64,000 nt of DNA. It comes from Agriotes lineatus. Taxonomy: Eukaryota > Arthropoda > Insecta > Coleoptera > Elateridae. The stretch covers positions 62,001 to 126,000 of the forward strand of contig CALNHX010002810.1 in the NCBI GenBank assembly GCA_940337035.1, in the 5' to 3' direction. Under the pieces are notes generated by a model. The model saw only the letters and a list, made by a program, of their open reading frames with translations, made no database searches and was not told the DNA's origin. This document shows positions 1-10,113 of this stretch, piece after piece. Numbering within the stretch: the first letter of the stretch is position 1; every line of letters starts with the position of its first letter. Made by a program: the position numbers and the translations under genes.

Positions 1-137
1 ACCAAAGTAGTTGTTTCTGTTCAACTGTATCGGTAAGTCATTTATTTATGTGCATTAATTCTTTAATTCTTTCGTTTCTTACGCGGTGCATTATTGTTAA
101 CTTGCAGCATCGCCTCCAGAACATCATTTCTGTGGAA

Positions 138-497
138 TTAATTTTGTCTTTTTTTTTTATTTACAGTCCATCCTTCGGCTCCGTATGTAGCGCTACTTTC
201 GATAAAAGTACTAAATAGCCTTTTTTTAGTTTTATTAGATATTTTGTCATTCCACAGTACTGGATGCAATTTTCTAATTACAGTTTTTGTTCTTCTTATT
301 TTGCTGTGTATATCCTGTTCGTCTCTTCCATCTGCTGTTATAGTGACTCCTAGATATCTGTAATGTTTTGTATGTTTAATTATGCCTCTGTCTGTATTGA
401 GATCGTGTCCTTGACCTCCAATGACCATGTATTCTGTTTTCTCCATGTTTATACTCAGACCCCACTTTTCATACTCGTCTACTAATCTTCTAAACAA
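138..497 (-). pseudogene. LINE reverse-transcriptase C-terminal remnant (RTE-like)
   Basis: About 119 residues open on the minus strand. The start reads like the post-palm region of a non-LTR reverse transcriptase (residues 1-25, with GLSINMEKTEYM). The thumb follows, with the YLGVTIT block at residues 48-54 and the FSTFIESSATYGAEGW block near residues 95-110, typical of retrotransposons annotated as craniofacial development protein 2-like or RTE-type. The endonuclease and the catalytic YADD motif are absent, because similarity stops abruptly near 497. This is a 5'-truncated copy. The ATG at residue 1 is internal to the ancestral protein and not a real start. The clade is uncertain (RTE or a related APE-type LINE), but identity as a LINE RT is secure. 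Confidence 0.8.
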
Positions 498-3400
498 AAA
501 AAGGAGTTGTTATCCATAAAATTAACTGTATATATCAGGGCAATTCTTATCACGCCTTCTAGATCACCAGTTAGAGTAAGCTGCAAATCGTAATTCGCCT
601 CTATGTTTAACAAAAGGGTATTTCTCCGTCAGATAATATTTTAGCAGTTTTTATCTGTTGTTAGTGACAAAAATCGACTGATTTCGAGCTAGAGTCATTT
701 CAATTGTTCGTACCGTCATTCAGATCTTGTCCGCCTTGTCACAGCGAGGTCACCTTCTTGTCTTTGCTAGTTGCTGGAGATTTCCTGTCCATTTAATTCC
801 GCTATCTGTCAACGTTTAGATGCCTATATAGGCGCCGGAACCGCGGTGGTTCTGGGTGCTCAAGCACCCAAAGCAATTTTGTTATGTATGTATATGATCG
901 GTGCGGAAATAAATGCCTTTATTTATTTATGAGATTGTTGTAAACTATTTATTTTGCTATTTTCAAAACTCGGTTTTCTGGTTGTGGAGTCTCTCCCAAG
1001 CTCGTTTTGCGCAACCGCTGTTTCCTACAAATACATCATGATACTATTCTATTGTAATAGTAATAGTAATCAACAGTAATGTATTAAGTTCAAAGTGATT
1101 TTCCTATAATGCTGGTCAATGCTGGATTGTTTAAAAATACGCTCGACAGCGAATCTGTCGTGTCGTTCTGCCTTCCGTTCGCACTTTACATTACATCTCG
1201 TTGAGAGGATAAATCTCCATGTGTCCGGCTCACAGCCTCCCGTTCAGTTGTCGCAGTATTTCCCGTCTCGTCCTATGCAGCATCTGGGACGGTAGTCGTT
1301 GCAGCGGCAAAGAACATCAGTATCGCACAATCAAGCTCTGTCAGGTATAGTTTGTACTACTTATTAACGTTTATTCGTGCAGTTTAACATTTATACAGTG
1401 TGCTGTGTCGAATTATCGAACAGTTGTGGTAACGTCTCAGTCAGTTAACTTTCATCGTGTACCTCTTTGTAATTGTCAAACCGTTGCAGTTGTGTTTCTG
1501 TCTGTTGCAGTTCACTTACCGTCAGTTAATATAGCTTATTTGCTTAGAATGTACTATCATACCGTTTCACGAAATTGTTGTTGATGTACAGTTTTAATGT
1601 CAATTTATGATAATAGTGTCAGACGTTGCGCAACCATCAAACATCCGTATTTACATTTTGCATTTACATATGCCTTTTTATATACAGTTTCAAATATTTT
1701 GTGTCAATACATGTCATGTCATTTTAAATTTGGTTTTCTTTGTTATGGTGCATGCGCTTTGTGTGTTTATATTTTACAGTTGTAAGAGGAGTTTGTTCAG
1801 TTACCCAATTGGATTTTAAAAAAATAGGTCCGTTGTTGCTGAAGCGGCTTGTTGCCCAGATTACTACCGAGTCTAAAGTTGAAATATGGGCGCACTTGCT
1901 TCCCGGTTCCTCAGTGGGCTTACCTATGCATTCTCGTTCATCTTGATGGAATTGGGTGGCGCTTAATCTATTTAGATCTGTTTACCATTCATTAGGCCAT
2001 TACCCTTGTGTTATCACGTGTTAGACTACCCATCGCTTCACTGAGTCTAGTCGGCACCTCTTGTTACGGGCTGGGCAGTTGTCCTATATGAGTTACATTC
2101 CCGATTTTGAGAGCTAGTCGTCTATCTTTTTCGTGACTTTTCGTATGAGCTGGTACGTTGTCGTAAATGTCGTTTTAGATTTAGACCGTAACACATTCTC
2201 TTCAAGAATTAATTTGCACTGCTTTCGTTACTCATGTACTCTACTCTTTTTTTGCAATCTCTATAGTTCCACACTGTGTTCCAACCTACTCTAATAGTTT
2301 ACCATAAACTGCTGAAACTCTTGCTTTAAGCTGGCGCTAGGATGCAACTTCCTAAACTTGCTCTCCCGGAGTTCACTTCTGCCGCGAGCCAAAAATGCTC
2401 GCTCAATCGTCAAACTCAAGTCAGAATCTGCTGCAAATTTCTTGTTCCGCTCGTTACGGCGCTAAATTCGTAAAACTTAAAACACGGCCTGCGGAAACAA
2501 ACTGGTGCAATCTTAAATTACAATCACATTGCTAAAACTAGTTCTTAAACCCTACGAACAAATAGTAAAACACATATATGTACAAATGTACGCGAGTTGT
2601 AGAAATTTTCCGCTAAGTTTGGTGGTAAAATACTCATTTTTTAATTATCGACAAATTTACTGTTTGCAACTAAAAACTAAATTTATAAATTAACAAGTAT
2701 TGTCTATAGCTACTTATATATACTTAGGCTTTACTAATATTTTTAATAAAAATACTGATACTATAGTGGTGATAAGCCTGTAAGCCAAACTAAATAAATA
2801 AATAAATCGGCTGCTTATCAAAATGTTACTGCAAAATTCACTCAGGTAAGCCAGATTAAGTTCCTGTATTTTAGGAAAATACGAGGTGGTCTTTACAAGT
2901 ACGGCCCGAGCTATCTGGATATTCTCAACGATTTTATGACATAAGTGGGATTAAAGAGAAGGTTCTGATAACTACTGATAAATACAGAAACGATATATTG
3001 ATAGGTTCAATAAAAGAATAAGCCACATTTAAGTTCAAGTACCAAAGCTTTAATAAACCTAATTATAATAAAGGTAGAGATAGCTGGTCCAAATAAACAA
3101 AATCAAAATTGCCGAGGACATATAAATGACACCAAAGTACAAAGAGAACTTGAAGTTGATTAAACAATTTAGCTTCAAACTATTATACAAAATTACACTG
3201 GGTTTTTTACATTTAAAGTAAACTCAGATAGTGAGAACCGAACAACAACGTAAGCCCTAATTGCTAAGAGGTCTCATCAGACTCTAAAAAAACTGACGTA
3301 AGTTACACAATCATCGCTCTTCAATGAGGCATCCCAAGACAAAATGCAATTACATTATATAAAATAAATGTATTGCTTAAAAAAGCAAGTTTTTCGCTAA

Positions 3401-4334
3401 ACACCAAGGGGCGCTTTAGTAAAATAATATACAGAAAGTAATTAAAATCAGTAAGCAACATAAGGTTGTTTACTTGTCAAGCAGGCAAAATTAATTCGTA
3501 AACACAGAAGGTTGGTTACATTATACAATTTTAATGGGTTAATTCAATTTTAATAAACCACTCACAAAATTTATGCGCTCATAGTTGCTTTAAGTTAAAA
3601 CAATCGCCCTAGTTCTTCTTATTTATGCTGTCTTGACAGCTAAGCGGGTTAATATCGCAATAAAAAGGTAGGACACATAAAAAAGCTGGTTTGCATTCGT
3701 TGAACACATTCGTAGAAAGCTTCCGAGGAAACGTAACCAACTTAGAGCACAATTGCCTACCAGGTTTTAAGCCTTCTAGCGACTACAGAGATCGATCGAG
3801 GTGCAACTCGATTGGAGATGGCAACTGTCATAAGTCTGTGGTGGACCACTCAAGGAACATCACAATTACTTCAGACGGAACGAAATCTGAAGGTGGCCAA
3901 GAGGACAAAAAAGCGTAGAAATGAATTCAACCATGTCACACCACATGCAAATTATAATCCAACGCCTACCTTAGGTCTTGTAGGCCTCCAAGTGATTTTT
4001 ACTTCCAAAAAATAGCATCGAAATTCGGTATTACACAACCAGGCGTAGCAACACTATTAATTTACCTTCCAAAGCTATGCACGATTACTGAAGCTTTCAA
4101 GGATGACTTCCTTTTATAAACGGCACTGATGAAAGCCCCAAAATTCGTTGACTTCAGAGAAGTAAAATTAAAGACGGACTGGCAATTTCAACAAATAAAA
4201 ACGAAAAACGCTTTGCGCATTACTTGGTTAAAATTCTCAATAGGACTACCAATTTCAACTCCAAAATTTGCCAACGATTGTCACAAGTTTAGGCGACCTG
4301 ATTCACACAAAGACGTTTTGTTATGTCATTAGTA
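498..4334. other. intergenic stretch without recognised gene
   Basis: No convincing coding region, RNA gene or mobile element was found. Several open frames of 60-75 codons (around 1.6-1.95, 3.7-4.0 and 4.1-4.3 kb) resemble no known family and overlap each other in different frames. A short perfect hairpin (GGGTGCT-CA-AGCACCC) lies at about 854-869. An AATAAA-type signal in a T-rich context follows near 907. These could belong to an old LTR, but no second LTR copy was seen. Confidence 0.5.
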
Positions 4335-4690
4335 GCTGGGCTCCGTAGCTCAGTGGTTAAGCATTCTGGCTACTAATCTGAGGGTCTATAGTTCGATCCC
4401 CGATCCCGGTGGGGTTTTAAAAAAAATTCAAATGCAGATGAAAACCTCTACAGAATACCATCACTCAGAAGTGATGTAAAGCCGTGGGTCACATGTTACT
4501 ACAATGTGTAGCATGTAAAATATTCCTTGCTAAGGTTGGAACTCTTTAATGTCGGCAAAATTCTAAATAAGACTAAAGTACCTGGTACTCTACATGCTTA
4601 GGCCTTGTCCACGAGGTTGGCAAAGGAGGCATATGAAGGCCTACTTACTGACATCAGTCTCCCCACAACTAATACTACTAATACTACGTT
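4335..4690 (+). mobile_element. tRNA-derived SINE
   Basis: The head resembles a tRNA gene. A box-A-like TAGCTCAGTGG lies at 4346-4356 and a perfect box B, GTTCGATCC, at 4391-4399, about 35 nt apart, the spacing of an internal RNA polymerase III promoter. The anticodon arm does not fold well and no acceptor stem closes, so this is not a working tRNA. A ~270-nt unrelated body follows, then a short tail of ACTAATACT-type repeats. ATTAGTA occurs just before the head (4328-4334) and just after the tail (4691-4697) and may be a short target-site duplication. Transcription would be by Pol III on the plus strand. Confidence 0.75.
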
Positions 4691-4697
4691 ATTAGTA

Positions 4698-5337
4698 TTT
4701 AATCGATATACATTTTAAAAAGGGCTGATATCGCACACCTGGATGACCTTAACATCTTGTGAATACCCCATTCCCATGTTTAATTTTAAAATTGTTCTTT
4801 CTAAAGAATTTTTGCTTTTCTGATTATGGTGAAGGTGATATTTGCAGTTTCCGAAGGTGCAAAAAGCTTACTTATCGGTACGTTTCCACACGTTTTATGC
4901 AGATCTATAAATACAAGACGAGGCTCCCTTCCTATAGCAACTTTCTTTTGCGTTAATTGAGCTAAACTAAAAATATTATACGTCCACCTCAGTGGCGGCT
5001 CGTGCAGAAATTTGATAAAAGATCCAATCACCGTCGTAAAATGCATTTCCACTCCCTGCTAGACAAAGACAGATTCCGATATCCCGAAATTTAAATATTT
5101 TCCCTATGAACTGGCAGAGTTAGCACTAGTGAAAAATTACCAAATTATGCATACTTATAAAATAAGATGAACTGAATCAAAGATCTTCTTTTCATTTTTC
5201 TTTTAAATGGATAATTTTGCCAAGAAAATGCCTTCCACTATTTCAGATACATAGACGCATGCGTAATTGACGTATATTATTTCAAGGCGAGCAACAATTT
5301 ACCAGTAAATTATAAGTGTAAGAAAATACATCATATA
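4698..5337. other. AT-rich spacer, nothing recognised
   Basis: Two overlapping open frames on opposite strands (about 4.76-5.05 kb) are mirror shadows without family resemblance. GTGGCGGCTCGTGCAG at about 4992-5007 resembles a hAT terminus, but I found no partner end. Confidence 0.4.
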
Positions 5338-5716
5338 GAATAATTATTCATAAAGCTGATATTATATGGCAAATGCATATTTTGTATAATTGATATCCCG
5401 ACGAAACTTTTTGCATATGTCTACTAATTATGTGAAAACAAATCGTTTAAGCCAAGTTTCATTTTGCATATTTTGCATATTTATAGATTTTTTAGCATAT
5501 TTTATGGATTTTGCATATTTGGTTATATTTAGCAATAATTTGTAATGTATGTAGAACTTTTTGAGATTTTTTTTGTAAAATTTACTATTTTATTAAATGT
5601 TTTATTAAAATTTTTATCTACAACTGAGATATATACTTTTACTTTCTGCAGCTGGAGGGCAGTGTGCGTATTGAAATGAGCAGAGGAAAGAGGAAGTCCC
5701 TGTTAAAATCTTTGAC

Positions 5717-5720
<4 letters not shown>

Positions 5721-5754
<34 letters not shown>
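5721..5754. repeat. (TAA)n microsatellite, LINE tail
   Basis: About eleven TAA units at the 3' end of the minus-strand LINE fragment. Short trinucleotide tails are usual for CR1-, L2- and I-type LINEs. A similar but shorter run sits at about 12972-12990, possibly marking another LINE end. Confidence 0.9.
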
Positions 5755-5755
<1 letters not shown>

Positions 5756-5915
5756 TTATTGAACACATAATAAAAAATAGGTACAATCATATAAAAAAAA
5801 ACATAAAAACAAAGAGAAAAGGAAAATACATATTAAATTAAATAGATATTATTAAATAAATATGTGTTCAAACGGAAAAAGATCGGCAAAGCCGTTTTTC
5901 ACCTTCCCCGCAGTA

Positions 5916-6608
5916 TTAATATGTTGTAGTGTGTGCCGATTGTAATTGCATTAAATACTTTCTGAACTCGTTTCTGAATTGAGCACGAGTTGGATTAGAG
6001 AAAATATCAATTACAGAATTAATCAATTTTGGTGCAGTATATTCATAGCAACATTTAAATTTACTGGTTTTATGCTGCGGTATGTTATACAGTTCTCTAT
6101 TTCTAAGCATAACCTTACTGCTACATAAATCAGAACGTTTTACAAGTAAATCGAACAAATATGCCGGTTCTCTTGATCTTAATATATTATAGAGTAGTGT
6201 ACCAAATAAAAGCCTAAACCTATTTTCTAGTTTCAAAATATTTAATCTATTATAGTGGGGTGTTACATGATTTCGATAAGGTATTTGAAAAGCAAATCTC
6301 AAACAAGAGTTCTGTAAAACTTGCAGTTTGTTTTTCATACCGGCAGTTAAAAAATTATAATATACTACACTAGCGTAATCAATATAACTTAAGATTAGCA
6401 TATTAACCAGGTTCCACTTTACTTCTTGAGGTAATGTGTTTTTATAACCCCCCCCAGCAACCCCCACTTTTCCCATAGAAGCAGTGTATAAGGAATCGGC
6501 TAACACAAAATTCATTTCAAGAGTGTTAGATGAATAATAGTCTGGTGGGGTTAGGTGAAATCTCATTTTTATGTTGCTTACAACGTGAAGTTGGTGTTGG
6601 CAGTCCAT
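5916..6608 (-). pseudogene. LINE reverse-transcriptase C-terminal domain (CR1/jockey-superfamily-like)
   Basis: A 230-codon open frame on the minus strand. Residues ~65-150 carry the post-palm pattern of CR1/jockey-group LINEs: LILSYIDYASVVYYN, KLQVLQNSCLRFAFQIP, then HYNRLNILKLENRFRLLFGTLLYNIL. The last ~60 residues match the family tail (APKLINSVIDIF..., FRNEFRKYL). The endonuclease, fingers and YADD palm are missing, so the copy is 5'-truncated and the ATG at 6608 lies close to the truncation point. The frame is unusually intact for so short a fragment, which suggests a fairly recent insertion. A 3' UTR with a TAA-repeat tail follows downstream on the same strand. Confidence 0.8.
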
Positions 6609-6854
6609 GTTTATATAGTCAAACGTTAAAATGAATGACGTCTTTGAATAAAAATTAGGGAAATAAATATACCATACAAATTAATTTAAAATTTCACATT
6701 GTTTAGAATACTCCTACTTATTTTCAAAAAAATTAAAAGCATATTATGTGTATATATTATATGTTTGAGTGCATATACTCAACAAAATGTATGCATGTAT
6801 ATGCGCATATTTTCGTACGTTTGAGTGCATATAATTATCAGCTTTAATTATTCA

Positions 6855-8627
6855 AGTTATTTTGGGAACATCTCAACGTCTCTTCTGCCGAAATTGCACA
6901 CCGTCATTAAATGTTCAGGCATACGGGCGACGTTTATTATCAGTCCAGTACGTGGCAAAGATGTGTAAGCATCGTTATCAATAACTCGACACGTGCGCGA
7001 TAGTAGCGGATAGAATGCTCGAATGACTAAGCAAATATGGCTCCCATTGAAAGTTAAATTGTTTTTATCTTTGAACCAACTTTCTGCCGCTATACCTTTG
7101 CTGCAGCTCGTAAGCGGAGAGCCGCTTTGATCTGGCTCAAATGCGATCATGAAAGCAAGCAGCGCTTATCTTGCATTTTATATTCATGAAATAAATATTA
7201 TTCTAGCTTTGTTTAAGTTTTAAATTAAGAAAAAGGATGAAAAATAAGTACAAAAAAATTTTTTTTCAGAATAAAAGAAAATTTTCAATAATCTTATAGC
7301 AAGCCGACACCTGTCCAGCTACTTTGGTTTGTCTGTTTCTCTTGATATTATTCCTCAATACGATTTTACCGTCATTTATTTACACATAAATTCTATTGTT
7401 TGTAATTCTACATTTACAATCTCTGGTCGGAAATAAATACCTCTACCGCCTTTGCTTCTGATGTAAAGTTACTTATAATTGTTGTTGATAATTGCAATAA
7501 TTTTTTGCTTCACCACCAAAATAATATAGCAGTATATATAAGCGAGTTAATTTACAACTGCGGTTGTCTCTCGCATCCTTTACGTCAAATAGTTCTATCT
7601 TTTCAGTGTGTGTCGTCCAGCTATCTGGTTTGCATTACCTTGTGCACCTCTTTTATCCAAGTATCACGAGGTTCATCCCACAGCGTCAGTTCTGCTTACC
7701 AAAAGTGACCCACTTTCACTCTGATCCGAAATAAAAGGGCACATTAATGCTGACTAAAAGAGACGTGCATAAGTGCATTGCACATCTATTTCGATATGGT
7801 TAACCATATAATAGTCAGTATTATATATGTAGAATATGTTATGCAATGTTTTTTTACTTAGATTTACAGCATGATGCTTTATGTTTGTATGCTTTAACGA
7901 TAACTGATTCCCTTATTAAAACTATCTAGACTTTAGCACTTCGCTTATAAATGTGTGCCTGAGTTAACCCATCTGCTCTTCTAGCGGACGAGCAAACGTA
8001 TCAGCTAAAATACGTTCCAGTAATATATTGGGCAGGTTCTTCTGGATGTCTGTATTACGTTCCATTTGTTACCTTTCTTTCGCGCTCCATTAAACCACTA
8101 TCGCTTGCAGCGAGAATAGCGAAATGTATGCACACGTAGACATCTCATATATTAGAATTCTGAATATATTCCGACACACGGCGGAATTTGACACGGTTTC
8201 AATTTCAGCAACATATTGTGGACGCCATATCGCTGCAAAAGGGACGTTCGAGAATGTCCGTTCATCCAGTTCATAGGAGGTTTTGAGCATACGAAATGAG
8301 CGAGGGTATTGTGGTTTTCTCCACTAACTCTAAACATGAATATACAATAGCCTTGCGGTGCTTTCAGTACAACATGGCGGTCTGTACCGGCGATGCACAT
8401 AATTTTGGAACTAGGCACAGAGCGCCCACAATTAACCAACAAACATTGCGCGCTTAAAGTTTCGAGAGTAACTAAACAAATACGTTTTGAAGTAATCAAG
8501 TCATGTTATTAATTTTTGTTTAACAAGAATGACAGGCTCTCCTAAAGCTCGCATTCAGTGGTCTAAATTTCTAAAATATTTAGATAGCTTTGAAGTTACC
8601 TAAACATAAGACGTTATCCAACGTTTA
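6855..8627. other. intergenic stretch, no recognised gene
   Basis: Open frames at 6857-7150 and 8152-8499 (both minus) show no family resemblance I can name. A TATATATAAG element near 7533, followed by TCAGTG about 65 bp later, could be a promoter of an old LTR or gene, but nothing downstream supports this. AATAAATACC near 7432 resembles the AATAAATGCC near 908. Confidence 0.4.
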
Positions 8628-8903
8628 ATGATGTTATGGAAGTCCACGCAATCATTTTAACCGGCGATAGAGCCCACCAAACTGAACAACCTTTTTATTT
8701 ATCATTATTTTAATCGTATATTTTGGCAAAAATGTATACCCCCTACATTTGACGGGCCGTTCAGAAAGCAAATCTAAGTTAAAGGTGAACGACACAACTA
8801 CAGTAAAACAGCAGAGCTCTTGTCGCACAAAAACATGCGGTCAATAACTTACCTATCTCAAGTAATAAGGTACGTTAGAGTGGCCAGTTGTTGACTAATA
8901 GCT

Positions 8904-9028
8904 ATTTGTGCAACAAGTACTAAAAGTGCATGTTTATGCACGAGACATGAAAATTATGAAACGAAGCCGAAAGCCGAGTTTCATAACATGTCTCGTGCAT
9001 AAACACTTTAGCACGAGTTTGCACACAA
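8904..9028. repeat. long hairpin with GCCGAAAGCC core
   Basis: A near-perfect palindrome. GTTTATGCACGAGACATG on the left pairs with CATGTCTCGTGCATAAAC on the right, and TTATGAAAC with GTTTCATAA further in. The centre is GAAGCCGAAAGCCG. Weaker pairing extends outward to about 8904 and 9028. It has the shape of a small foldback element, nested in the surrounding MITE. Confidence 0.85.
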
Positions 9029-9333
9029 TATTTTTTCTACGGCTTTAAATTTACTGTTAATAATCCATAAATAATGTCGATTTAACAAAGGTTTGCATTT
9101 ATAACAGTTATAATTTATGTAATAGTAAAGAAATGGCCTTGACTGCACAGGTGACTGTTTCTGCAGCCGGTAGCTGTCAAAATTAGTTATCAAAGGTAAT
9201 TATAATAGTACACATTTGACTTTATTCGTTACATAATGCTTTAATTATTTAAAAAATACTTTGCCTCTAACAAAAGAAGTAACTAGAATAACTTTATAAC
9301 CTCACTTCCAGTTCAAAATTCTAAATTCAACAC

Positions 9334-9375
9334 CAGCTGTTTACTTTTAGTACATGTAGTACAAGTAAACAGCTG
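9334..9375. repeat. short hairpin
   Basis: CAGCTGTTTACTT pairs with AAGTAAACAGCTG around a centre that is itself palindromic (AGTACATGTAGTAC). It lies in the same extra block of the MITE as the larger hairpin. Confidence 0.8.
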
Positions 9376-10113
9376 ATTTAACTTTTAACACGCTTATTTA
9401 TAAAACGCCATTTTTAGTGACACAAGCTAATGCTAAAAGGCTTACTATTAGTAGTGGTCGTAGAATAGAGTTATATCAGTACTTATGCAGTTTTTGCTAG
9501 TTTGCATTTCAGAGACATATTTTTTTATGTTTTGTGTCATTCAATCAAAATATTATTTCATAGGCGGGTATGCACTTTTAGAGTAAAACTGTTTTGAATT
9601 TTAACTTGGATTTTGGAGTGTTTTCGAAAAATTGATATAGACAAAGTTGTTCAGTTTTATGAGATCTCTAGGAGGTTAAATCTATTATGTGGACTCCCAT
9701 AACACCCAGTAAATTTCCGGAGTTTAGTATACAGGGTGTTTCATAACGTACGGAAGAGGCTGAAAGGCTAGCTAGAGGGAACCAAAGTAAAGTTATTTTC
9801 TTAATAAACTTGGCCAAAATACAATAACATAAAAATAACAGCAGCTTAAAGTTCTTGTAAGTTAATACACACTTATTAAATACCGCTGGTATTAATGAGA
9901 AAAAATTAGAAAGAATATCATTGCGTTTTCGTTTCCGTAGAAACATATTTCTTACAACAGCTGATAATTTACTGTTAAGGTAGATAGTTTAATTTTAAAT
10001 TATGTATACAGAAAACACAGTAAAAATAAGATACCTTTGTAAATAAAGAAAACGTTATTTTATAAATTACAATTTTATTATTAGCTACAAACAATTTATC
10101 ATAACAAAAACAT

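Larger units (their letters stand above)
5710..6624 (-). mobile_element. LINE 3' end framed by 13-bp inverted repeats and 8-bp direct repeats
   Basis: The segment holds the 3' part of a LINE on the minus strand: RT C-terminus, ~160-bp 3' UTR and a (TAA)n tail at 5721-5754. It is bounded by TTTGACTATATAA (5711-5723) and its exact reverse complement (6611-6623). GTTAAAAT is repeated directly outside, at 5702-5709 and 6625-6632. An inverted repeat plus 8-bp duplication is the signature of a cut-and-paste transposon such as hAT, not of LINE insertion. The alternative is that a LINE landed in the middle of a pre-existing palindrome. Confidence 0.6.
5338..6854. mobile_element. possible AT-rich element with inverted ends, interrupted by LINE fragment
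   Basis: The left arm at 5338-5368 (GAATAATTATTC...AAGCTGATATTATATG) matches, inverted and with small gaps, the segment 6828-6854 (catataattatcagctttaattattca). Just inside both arms the DNA is rich in TTTTGCATA / TATGCGCATA motifs. This is compatible with an old non-autonomous DNA transposon into which the LINE-bearing block at 5.7-6.6 kb was inserted. No target-site duplication was confirmed outside the arms, so the element assignment is an inference. Confidence 0.35.
8628..9709. mobile_element. MITE (family A), TA-flanked, with nested insertion
   Basis: The ends are imperfect ~35-bp inverted repeats: TGTTATGGAAGTCCACGCAA at the left and the complement of TGTGGACTCCCATAACACCC at the right, with TA on both sides. 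Internal sequence matches the cleaner copy at 38559-39069 in inverted orientation: the GAACAAC...TTTATCATT block, AAGTTAAAGGTGAACGACAC, GGTCAATAACTTA and CATAGGCGGG. Compared with that copy, about 560 bp (roughly 8890-9450) is extra and contains two hairpins. No transposase is encoded. The TA duplication and CAGGGTGT-like ends suggest mobilisation by a Tc1/mariner transposase. Confidence 0.75.

Noticed and set aside
1597..1946. Three overlapping plus-strand frames of 62-70 codons
   Set aside because: Different frames of the same DNA, no domain, no codon bias and no splice-consistent neighbours.
4339..4410. tRNA gene
   Set aside because: Boxes A and B are present, but no 7-bp acceptor stem closes and the anticodon arm does not pair. 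The following body and repeat tail mark a SINE.
8152..8499. Minus-strand 115-codon frame
   Set aside because: Open but unlike any family I know, overlapped by another frame and without flanking element structure.
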